A stretch of 5,591 bases of DNA, taken from contig DDHL01000038.1 in NCBI GenBank assembly GCA_002352945.1, forward strand, positions 32,007 through 37,597, read 5' to 3'. The position numbers were made by a program, and so were the translations under genes. The DNA is from Campylobacteraceae bacterium UBA1877 (GTDB lineage: Bacteria > Campylobacterota > Campylobacteria > Campylobacterales > Campylobacteraceae). Under the pieces are notes generated by a model that was not told the DNA's origin, made no database searches, and saw only the letters and a list, made by a program, of their open reading frames with translations. This document shows positions 1-5,187 of this stretch, piece by piece; position 1 is the first letter of the stretch; each line of letters starts with the position of its first letter.

Positions 1-145
1 CAAGCTCAAAACGCTCTACATGTTCACGTCCTTGCTCTGCTGCGTCAATTTTTTGATCCAATTCATTGTGACGCTCAAAAATTTTAGCAAAGTGTGCGTT
101 TTCTAGTTTGATTTGAGAAATGATATCACGATACTCGTGCAGCAT
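1..145 (-). CDS. DUF465 / YdcH-family small protein, 3' end missing (cut by window edge)
   Basis: The first 48 codons are visible, beginning MLHEYRDIISQIK; the gene runs off the left edge. The segment is highly charged and helical (heptad-like hydrophobics, then many Glu, Lys, His and Gln residues), as in the short coiled-coil DUF465/YdcH family, whose members are usually about 65-80 residues; I recognise it mainly by its N-terminal pattern and composition. The family has no established biochemical role. Two ATGs lie close together (145 and 149, different frames). The one at 145 is chosen because AAGGAG sits 5 nt upstream of it, whereas the one at 149 is only 1 nt from the same Shine-Dalgarno. 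It follows argJ on the same strand but has its own TATAAT box in the 70-nt gap, so it can be transcribed independently. As I recall, C. jejuni has a homologue directly after rpmB; here the channel gene and argJ lie between them. Confidence 0.8.
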   Translation of the reverse strand, partial: MLHEYRDIISQIKLENAHFAKIFERHNELDQKIDAAEQGREHVERFEL

Positions 146-170
146 GCATGCTCCTTAAAAAATTTGATGC

Positions 171-176
171 ATTATA
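171..176 (-). promoter_or_regulatory. -10 box (TATAAT) of the DUF465 gene
   Basis: Read on the minus strand, GGCTATAATGC contains a perfect TATAAT 25 nt upstream of the DUF465 start codon, giving a short leader that ends in AAGGAG. No good -35 hexamer is found 16-18 bp upstream (CCATCC at the 17-bp position). That is normal for Campylobacterota sigma-70 promoters, which rely on the -10 and T-rich upstream DNA. It lies in the argJ to DUF465 gap. Confidence 0.65.
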
Positions 177-215
177 GCCATCTATGTCTAAGAGGATGGT
201 TAATTTTTATCACTT

Positions 216-1406
216 TTAAGTGCGATAATCTGCATTAATTTTAATATACTCATGTCCCAAATCGCAACCGTAAGCTGTGCGTTCTCCATCACCTATGCCA
301 AGATTGCAGCGGATTTTAAAACTATCTTGCTGCATAACTTTTGTGGCTTTTGCCTCTTGCTCTGGGGTTAGTTGGGGGTGGTTTTTATCATAAATTAGCA
401 CATCATCGTAATGAATTGTTAAAGTTTGGGCTTTACATGTAACCTTGCTTGCTCCAATTGTAGAGGCGATCCTTCCCCAGTTGGGATCTTCTCCGTGAAT
501 TGCGGTTTTTACTAAAAGAGAGTTACTTAAAGCCTTGGCTGCGCGCTCAGCCTCATCATCGTTTAAAGCCCCTTTTACCTCAAAAGCGACTACTTTGGTT
601 GAGCCCTCTCCATCGCGTACAATCTCAAGAGCCAAATGACGTGTTAAAAAGTTCAAAGCTTCCCTAAAAGCCTCTTTGTTATAAGCTTTACTCATTTTGT
701 TGCTTAAGAGTAAAACAGTATCGTTTGTGGAGGTATCTCCATCAACACTTGCTGCGTTAAATGAGTATTTTACGGCTTCGTTTAATGCACTTTTTGCATC
801 CTCTTTTGGAATGTCTGCATCTGTACAGATAAAGCAAAGCATGGTTGCCATAGCTGGGTTTATCATTCCAGCTCCCTTGCAGATTGCTCCAATATGAAAA
901 AAGCTTCCATCTTCAAGTTCAACTTTTAAGCAGAGCTCTTTTTTGAATCTATCAGTTGTTATAATGGCATTTGCAGCGCTATTGGAATCTTTAGATTGCA
1001 AATCAAATTTATCAAATGCCTGCGTTATTTTTTCAATATCAAGCCTATAGCCAATAACTCCCGTTGAGCTCATAATGGGATTTTGGATTTGGGGAAATTT
1101 ATCTTTTAGTTTTTTAAGGATTATCTCTACATCCTTTAGCCCATCATCTCCTGTCATTGCATTTGCATTTTTTGAATTTATGAGCACAAAGTTAGTTTGA
1201 AAATCTTTTGGATACTTTTTAAAATGAACAATGGGGGCTGCTTGAAAAGTATTAGTTGTAAAAACTGCACTTACATCACAAGGCTCTATCGAGTGTATAA
1301 AAGCTACATCTTTAGCTTTATTTGGCTTAAATCCAGCATCTACTCCGCCACTAAAAAAACCTTCTACATTATCAAGCCCGCCGCTAACGGGAAAAAAATC
1401 AAACAT
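216..1406 (-). CDS. argJ: Arginine biosynthesis bifunctional protein ArgJ (glutamate N-acetyltransferase)
   Basis: A 396-residue ArgJ, full length for the family. It moves the acetyl group from N-acetylornithine to glutamate, releasing ornithine and recycling the acetyl group in cytosolic arginine synthesis; some members also use acetyl-CoA. ArgJ is made as a precursor that cuts itself before a conserved Thr. The site is visible as NPAMATML, with cleavage between Ala187 and Thr188, so Thr188 would be the beta-chain N-terminus and nucleophile. Other family motifs are SSTGVIG (113-119, oxyanion-hole Thr115-Gly116), KGAGM (177-181), DGDTSTND (222-229), GEDPNWGR (305-312) and the C-terminal NADYRT. 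The ATG at 1406 has GAGGAG 7 nt upstream and overlaps the end of the channel gene by 8 nt, implying translational coupling. No other arg genes are nearby. Whether the acetyl-CoA activity is also present cannot be told by eye. Confidence 0.96.
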   Translation of the reverse strand: MFDFFPVSGGLDNVEGFFSGGVDAGFKPNKAKDVAFIHSIEPCDVSAVFTTNTFQAAPIVHFKKYPKDFQTNFVLINSKNANAMTGDDGLKDVEIILKKLKDKFPQIQNPIMSSTGVIGYRLDIEKITQAFDKFDLQSKDSNSAANAIITTDRFKKELCLKVELEDGSFFHIGAICKGAGMINPAMATMLCFICTDADIPKEDAKSALNEAVKYSFNAASVDGDTSTNDTVLLLSNKMSKAYNKEAFREALNFLTRHLALEIVRDGEGSTKVVAFEVKGALNDDEAERAAKALSNSLLVKTAIHGEDPNWGRIASTIGASKVTCKAQTLTIHYDDVLIYDKNHPQLTPEQEAKATKVMQQDSFKIRCNLGIGDGERTAYGCDLGHEYIKINADYRT

Positions 1407-2538
1407 ATTTTAACTCCTCGGGTTTCTCTTTTTTGCGCACTATACGTTTGGTTGCATGGATTCCTTCGCCTGTTCCAATAACTAAAAGCTTGCTTCCTGT
1501 TCCAATGAGGGTGTGCCCCTTTGGCATAGGGATAAATTTGCCTTTGCTATCTCTAATGCCCACAATACTCACATTTGTGATATCGCGCAAATGGGCCTCT
1601 TTAATCTTTTTAAATCGCATCCAAGAGTGGTCTGGAACCGTAATCTCTTCCATATCAATTGCGCCGGTTTTTTTATACAAAAAGGTTTCAATCATATTTT
1701 CCATATCGGGACGTAAACTCATAGCGCTTAGGCGCTGAGCAACCAATTTTGTAGGAGAGACTACCGCGTCTGCGCCTAGTTTTTTCAATTTTTCCGTATC
1801 TACTTCATTGTCGGCATTTGCCATGATAAAATATTGCCGTCTACGCCCAAGCTCTTTTTCATACAATCTAGCCGATGCAATTTGAGCGATATTATCTGCA
1901 ATATTTTCACTAAGGGTAATCATTCCTCTTGCACTAGAAAAGTGAGATTTCAAGAGTGCAATTTGGGTGTGGGGCTCTGCTTGAATGTAGTATGGGTATT
2001 TATTATCTTGCGCAATTTGAGCGAGATTTTCATCCGGGTCAATAACAACAAATGGAATGTGGTTCTCTCTAAACTGCTTTGCAAGTTGAACGGTAAATTC
2101 ATTGTGGTAGCAGATGACAAAGTGGTTTTTTAATCGTGCAATACGATAAAGCATACTGCGCTCCTTGATAATTCGGATCAAATCACCCTTATTGATTACT
2201 TGAACTAAAACACCAATAGAAAAAGAGAATACTCCAAATCCTACAATGATAAGTGTAACAGTAAAGAGACGTCCAAGCTCAGATATGGGAGCAATCTCTC
2301 CAAAGCCGACGGTTGTGAAGGTGATCCCGGTTTGATAGATGGCATCAGAAAGAGACATGCCATCAATGAAGATATACCCAAGCGTCCCAAACATCATTGC
2401 AAGAACAATAGAGATGAGCGGGACGCGGAAGGGGCGAAGTTGTTGGTAAAGTTCGGTGTTGAGATTTACCTCAGGAGTGGTCTTTTCAGACCAGTGGAGG
2501 AATTTCTTTAGCTTTTGCCCAAAGCTAGGCGCTGCCAC
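1399..2538 (-). CDS. kch: Two-TM potassium channel with cytoplasmic RCK (TrkA-N/TrkA-C) domain, KchA-like
   Basis: A 379-residue inner-membrane K+ channel subunit. After a charged N-terminal stretch come TM1 (about 38-58), a pore helix and filter (65-81, TTVGFGE, with Phe in place of the usual Tyr of GYG), TM2 (about 89-115), an RCK N-lobe with Rossmann-like fold (about 137-265) and a TrkA-C lobe (about 290-366). This is the MthK / Helicobacter KchA layout, a tetrameric channel gated by RCK domains. The N-lobe begins HFVICYHNEF, so the usual GxGxxG nucleotide loop is absent, though Asp167 at the end of the next strand (VVIDPD) is kept; the ligand may not be NAD. The start is GTG at 2538, with GAGGA 7 nt upstream; a nearer ATG at 2545 is out of frame. 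A strong internal start lies at Met129. The gene sits between rpmB and argJ, probably cotranscribed. Ion selectivity is inferred from the filter. Confidence 0.92.
   Translation of the reverse strand: MAAPSFGQKLKKFLHWSEKTTPEVNLNTELYQQLRPFRVPLISIVLAMMFGTLGYIFIDGMSLSDAIYQTGITFTTVGFGEIAPISELGRLFTVTLIIVGFGVFSFSIGVLVQVINKGDLIRIIKERSMLYRIARLKNHFVICYHNEFTVQLAKQFRENHIPFVVIDPDENLAQIAQDNKYPYYIQAEPHTQIALLKSHFSSARGMITLSENIADNIAQIASARLYEKELGRRRQYFIMANADNEVDTEKLKKLGADAVVSPTKLVAQRLSAMSLRPDMENMIETFLYKKTGAIDMEEITVPDHSWMRFKKIKEAHLRDITNVSIVGIRDSKGKFIPMPKGHTLIGTGSKLLVIGTGEGIHATKRIVRKKEKPEELKYV
2152..2166 (-). promoter_or_regulatory. Internal ribosome binding site and start codon for a separate RCK subunit
   Basis: Within the channel gene, minus-strand AAGGAG (2166-2161, encoding Lys125-Glu126) is followed by exactly 6 nt and an in-frame ATG (2154-2152, Met129). 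The Met sits between TM2 and the first strand of the RCK N-lobe, so initiation here would give a soluble 251-residue RCK protein spanning 2154 to 1399. Its Shine-Dalgarno is better than that of the full-length GTG start (GAGGA). MthK and H. pylori KchA are known to produce a free RCK subunit from an internal Met at the same place. Use of this site here is inferred. Confidence 0.7.
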
Positions 2539-2550
2539 GAAGCATTCCTC

Positions 2551-2577
2551 AAAACGCTATTTTTAAGCGTTTTTTTT
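2551..2577. terminator. Small hairpin between rpmB and the channel gene; possible weak terminator or attenuator
   Basis: AAAACGCT (2551-2558) and AGCGTTTT (2566-2573) form a perfect 8-bp inverted repeat around a 7-nt loop that contains the rpmB stop codon. On the minus (mRNA) strand only four T follow before the GAGGA of the channel gene, so termination there should be weak and readthrough likely. On the plus strand the stem runs into eight T (2570-2577), a better intrinsic terminator shape, but nothing is known to be transcribed in that direction. Part of the T run simply reflects the Lys codons at the end of rpmB. Confidence 0.4.
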
Positions 2578-2751
2578 CATAGTACGTAGCGTAGAAGCTG
2601 CGACCTTGATTTTACGAGTAGTTCCATCCTCTAATGTTACGCGAACAGTGCGTAAATTAGGAAGAAAACGACGTTTTGTTTTGTTGTTGGCGTGGCTTAC
2701 ATTGTTTCCAACAATTGGGCCTTTGCCAGTAATTGCACATTTTCTTGCCAT
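2563..2751 (-). CDS. rpmB: 50S ribosomal protein L28
   Basis: A 62-residue L28, a structural protein of the large ribosomal subunit. It begins [12 protein letters not shown] and carries the family's hallmark stretches [19 protein letters not shown] and [15 protein letters not shown]. The protein is rich in Arg and Lys and has a single Cys (Cys5), so the zinc-binding four-Cys form is excluded. A frame extension to a TTG at 2757 would add two residues, but the ATG at 2751 is the right start: AAGGA lies 7 nt upstream of it and would abut the TTG, and the family starts with this Met. It is the first gene of the leftward unit, behind a near-consensus promoter, with the K+ channel 24 nt downstream across a small hairpin. 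Confidence 0.97.
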   Translation of the reverse strand: MARKCAITGKGPIVGNNVSHANNKTKRRFLPNLRTVRVTLEDGTTRKIKVAASTLRTMKKNA

Positions 2752-2770
2752 AATCAATTCCTTGGGAGAG

Positions 2771-2791
2771 TTTTCGGTATTGTACCCAAAA
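2771..2791 (-). promoter_or_regulatory. Possible hairpin in the rpmB 5' leader
   Basis: Between the predicted rpmB transcription start (near 2823) and the ATG is a leader of about 70 nt. In it, TTTT-C-GGTA and TACC-C-AAAA (plus-strand reading) form a near-perfect inverted repeat around a 3-nt loop with one mismatched pair. It ends about 10 nt upstream of the rpmB Shine-Dalgarno. It could affect expression, but the pairs are mostly A-T and no known ribosomal-protein leader motif is recognised. Confidence 0.2.
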
Positions 2792-2829
2792 CTACCTCGC
2801 GGGGTGCTTAAGGTTCAATAAAAGCGCGT

Positions 2830-2858
2830 ATTATACCACAAAAGTGTTTACATGTAAA
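2830..2858 (-). promoter_or_regulatory. Sigma-70 promoter of the rpmB-channel-argJ unit
   Basis: On the minus strand there is a -35 hexamer TTTACA (2858-2853, one mismatch to TTGACA), exactly 17 bp, then TATAAT (2835-2830) preceded by TGG, an extended -10. Transcription should start near 2823, giving a leader of about 70 nt before rpmB. It is the strongest promoter-like sequence noted in the window, as suits a ribosomal protein gene, and its -35 lies inside a perfect palindrome. Confidence 0.8.
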
Positions 2859-2859
2859 C
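2846..2859. repeat. Perfect 14-bp palindrome over the rpmB -35, candidate operator
   Basis: GTTTACATGTAAAC is identical on both strands, with its centre at 2852/2853. It covers the TTTACA -35 hexamer of the rpmB promoter, so a dimeric protein bound here would be expected to block RNA polymerase. With no loop and no T run after it, it does not look like a terminator. No regulator is recognised from the motif. The core TTTACATGTAA also occurs at 432-442 inside argJ, where it is probably chance. Confidence 0.4.
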
Positions 2860-2969
2860 TGCTTCAAATTGGAATATTTTTTAATTTCGCTAAAAATGAG
2901 ATATTTAGATACATTTGAGAGCTTTAAAAGCGCCTCTAATAGTATTTTATGCCTATTTTATTTAAGGAG

Positions 2970-2978
2970 TGCTATCAT
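2970..2978 (+). promoter_or_regulatory. Candidate extended -10 for the HDOD-CheX-rpe unit
   Basis: TGCTATCAT matches the extended -10 (TGN-TATAAT) with one mismatch and follows the T-rich run TATTTTATGCCTATTTTATT, typical of Campylobacterota promoters that lack a -35. The start would fall near 2985, giving a leader of about 20 nt before the ATG at 3004. It is weaker than the rpmB promoter on the other strand, and no sigma-54 or sigma-28 motif was seen. Confidence 0.4.
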
Positions 2979-3003
2979 AAAATTTACGTCAAAAAGGCCA
3001 TAA

Positions 3004-3804
3004 ATGATTTCACAAGCTGAGCTAGATGATTATATTTCCTCGGTTCCTCCTCTGCCTAAAGTTGTAAAAGCTTGTTCTGATGCGCTTGAAGAGGGTGATT
3101 TGATTAAAGCTGCAGATGAAGCGGCTAAAGATGGCGCTTTGATGTTTTATTTAAAAGAGCTTGTAAATAAGCCTATTTTTGGATTTAGAACTACAATTAA
3201 AGATTCAAGACAGCTTTTTGGCGCCCTTGGGCTTAGTAGGGCTCGTCAGTTTTTGTACGCATACTACGCCAATTTGCTCTTACCTCAAAAGTGGATCTTT
3301 TTTGATTTGGATAAAAGAGTCTTTCAAGAATTTCAAGCCCACATTATGGTTAAATGGGAGAGGATTTTACAAAAGCAAAATATTGATAATGATGAGATGC
3401 TTAAAGCTGCATCACTCATTCCATCAGCGCTTGCTGTTTGTGAGAATATTTTTAAAAACCATTTGGTTACAATTAAGCTTATTCGAGAACAAAAACCCCT
3501 TAGTTACGATTTGATTTTATATAAGTTAACCAAAATGCACTTTATTGATGTGGCAATACAGATAGCTCGAAAATGGGAACTCTCAACCGCCATTGAAGAG
3601 CTGCTGCTTGATTTTAAAGATACAAAACCTCATGGAGATTTGATTGAGTATTTAAAACTTTTAATCCAGTATGAATTAAGCCGTCCCGAGCTTGTTCAAA
3701 GCGGGGTAAATGATTTTTTTGAGCTCACCATATTTGCAAATGATGATTTGATTGCAGACTTTTACTCCCTAATCAAAGAGGATAAAGATGCGACCAGTAA
3801 TTAA
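3004..3804 (+). CDS. HDOD-like domain protein, signalling, HD residues absent
   Basis: A 266-residue soluble protein with no signal peptide or membrane segment. Residues about 12-95 fit the start of an HDOD domain: VPPLPKVV (14-21), a helix ending in AAKDGALMFYLKELVNKPIFG (where family members have DPALAARLLRLANS), then a helix with LFGALGLSRARQFL (71-84) matching the usual LLGLxxLRNL. Where HD-type relatives have a conserved His and an LLHDIG motif, this protein has QAHIMVKW (111-118) and ASLIPSALAV (136-145), so the metal-binding HD pair is gone and enzyme activity is unlikely. HDOD proteins generally act as non-catalytic signalling or scaffold modules, often near chemotaxis or cyclic-di-GMP genes. 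The ATG at 3004 has only a weak AAAAGG 6 nt upstream. Its last 17 nt overlap the CheX-fusion gene, so the two products are probably made together. The HDOD call is by motif shape; the C-terminal 120 residues are unassigned. Confidence 0.75.
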   Translation: MISQAELDDYISSVPPLPKVVKACSDALEEGDLIKAADEAAKDGALMFYLKELVNKPIFGFRTTIKDSRQLFGALGLSRARQFLYAYYANLLLPQKWIFFDLDKRVFQEFQAHIMVKWERILQKQNIDNDEMLKAASLIPSALAVCENIFKNHLVTIKLIREQKPLSYDLILYKLTKMHFIDVAIQIARKWELSTAIEELLLDFKDTKPHGDLIEYLKLLIQYELSRPELVQSGVNDFFELTIFANDDLIADFYSLIKEDKDATSN

Positions 3805-5179
3805 AAATCAATTGGCCATTTTTTATCCCCAAGGTTTTTTAGATGGCGAGAGTGCTAATGCCATAATTGAGCCACAAGATATAGCCCATTTGATTGAAAA
3901 AAGATGCGAAGCTGTTTTGGTTTCTATGAAAAAGATAGTCTTTTTTAATAAAAGGGGTTTGAGCGTTATTGTGCAGCTACTGCAGCAAATTCATGATAAA
4001 AATGGAGCAATCATCGGTTTTTGCGACTATGATGAGAAAAAATATAAAATCATTATGAACATGCACCAAAATCAAGTTGATTTTTGCCTTTTTGAGACAG
4101 ATGAAGTTGCAGCTTTGTTTGCGGGAATGCCTCTTGGCAAAAATCCAGATGAGAAAAGAATTATAGTCTACAATGAAGATTTTGATCAAAAAAATCAGCT
4201 GGTTTTAGAGCTGTATGAAAGGGGGTATAAACCCTTTGTCCCAAAAGATATGGATGAGTTTTTAGCTAAAAAGAGTCAGTTTGAATTTTTTATATCAAAC
4301 TCTTACATCAGTGCATCTTCAAAACATATCCATGCTCATATAAAAGATAATGTCATTGTTTATAGTTTAAATAACTTTGTGGATTCAAGTTTTGGTGAAA
4401 AGTTTGATATGAAGTATCATAAAAACTCTCTAAGAGTTGGATTTATATTTTTTCTTTTTAATGCCCATAATGTCTCATCAATCAATGTTCATGGAGTTAA
4501 TTTTCTCTCAAAACTTTCAGTTTTGGGTGCTGAATATGGAGCAACTATAGCAATATGTGGTTTAAATGATAGAAATATTACTGTAAAATTACGGCACGAA
4601 TTAGAAGATGCTGGAGTTTTACTCTATCCTTCTATGAAGGATTTTTTTGATGATGAGGAGCTTTTAAGTGAAAGTGGTGGCGGTGCAGTTGTTGCAAAAA
4701 GGAGTGAACATATTACAAAAAAATTGGTAGAAATTTTACCCCTTGTAACGCAAACTGCAATGCATACAATTGAGGTGATGACCCAGTGTGAAATTGTAAA
4801 AAAATCGGTTAAAATCCAACCGTTAGCTCTTAGTGAGAGCCAAACAACCTTGGGTGTGGCAATCGCTTTGTATGGCGATTTAGATGGTTTGTTAATAATA
4901 ATCTTTGAAGAGTCAATTGCCCGTAAAGCTTGCAAAGTGCTTTTAGAGAGCGCTGATAGCCCAAAAGGTGAACTAATGGATGCTTTGGGTGAATTTGTTA
5001 ACATTATTGGCGGCAAATTTGTCCAAAAGATGCTCAAGCGTCAATGCAAGATTGATATAACTATGCCAAGAACATTTGAGAAAATTTCAGAAATTTTAAA
5101 ACATAAAAAGGATAAAAAGGGTGCACAGGTGGATTTTACAATCCAAGGCACACCAATGAGCCTATTTTTAACACGATAA
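3788..5179 (+). CDS. Multi-domain CheX protein: STAS-like, pseudo-receiver, STAS-like, CheX
   Basis: A 463-residue cytosolic protein. The C-terminal part (about 312-463) is a CheX/CheC-type domain. Its helix GELMDALGEFVNIIGGK (394-410) carries the ExxN pair, Glu402 and Asn405, which in CheX and CheC removes phosphate from CheY-P. Residues 1-115 resemble a STAS domain (VSMKKIVFFNKRGLSVIVQLL), with Asn-Lys-Arg-Gly (54-57) in place of the DSSG phospho-site. Residues about 123-173 look like part of a response-regulator receiver (RIIVYNED, GYKPFVPKDMDEFLA, FFISNS) with no Asp at the acceptor strand. Residues about 185-295 look like a second STAS (INVHGVNFLSKLSVLGAEYGATIAICGL), again without the Ser. 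The CheX call is firm; the others are by pattern. The start at 3788 has GAGGA 5 nt upstream, inside the HDOD gene's end. A role in tuning CheY-P or another phospho-signal is inferred. No cheA, cheY or MCP gene is in the window. Confidence 0.8.
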   Translation: MRPVIKNQLAIFYPQGFLDGESANAIIEPQDIAHLIEKRCEAVLVSMKKIVFFNKRGLSVIVQLLQQIHDKNGAIIGFCDYDEKKYKIIMNMHQNQVDFCLFETDEVAALFAGMPLGKNPDEKRIIVYNEDFDQKNQLVLELYERGYKPFVPKDMDEFLAKKSQFEFFISNSYISASSKHIHAHIKDNVIVYSLNNFVDSSFGEKFDMKYHKNSLRVGFIFFLFNAHNVSSINVHGVNFLSKLSVLGAEYGATIAICGLNDRNITVKLRHELEDAGVLLYPSMKDFFDDEELLSESGGGAVVAKRSEHITKKLVEILPLVTQTAMHTIEVMTQCEIVKKSVKIQPLALSESQTTLGVAIALYGDLDGLLIIIFEESIARKACKVLLESADSPKGELMDALGEFVNIIGGKFVQKMLKRQCKIDITMPRTFEKISEILKHKKDKKGAQVDFTIQGTPMSLFLTR

Positions 5180-5187
5180 GGAAAAAG

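Noticed and set aside
207..228. Inverted repeat TTATCACTT / AAGTGCGATAA over the argJ stop codon, possible terminator
   Set aside because: It has a 2-nt bulge, a very short loop and no T run on the minus strand afterwards, so it does not support a terminator call.
432..442. Second copy of TTTACATGTAA inside argJ
   Set aside because: It falls in ordinary argJ codons (Val-Thr-Cys-Lys), lacks the full 14-bp symmetry and is far from any promoter; chance in AT-rich DNA is the simplest explanation.
1197..1481. 94-residue plus-strand open frame across the argJ / channel junction
   Set aside because: It is antisense to two firmly identified genes, has no family resemblance and would span their overlap by chance.
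2606..2821. 71-residue plus-strand open frame antisense to rpmB
   Set aside because: It is the complement of conserved L28 codons and the rpmB leader; no good ribosome binding site or homology was recognised.
2871..2890. GG...GC pattern suggestive of a sigma-54 promoter upstream of the HDOD gene
   Set aside because: The spacing between the GG and GC is wrong and the flanks do not match TGGCAC-N5-TTGC.
4624..5037. 137-residue open frame on the minus strand opposite the CheX gene
   Set aside because: Its protein is Ser/Lys/Ile-rich low-complexity with no recognisable domain, and it lies fully opposite a gene with clear CheX motifs; it is a shadow.
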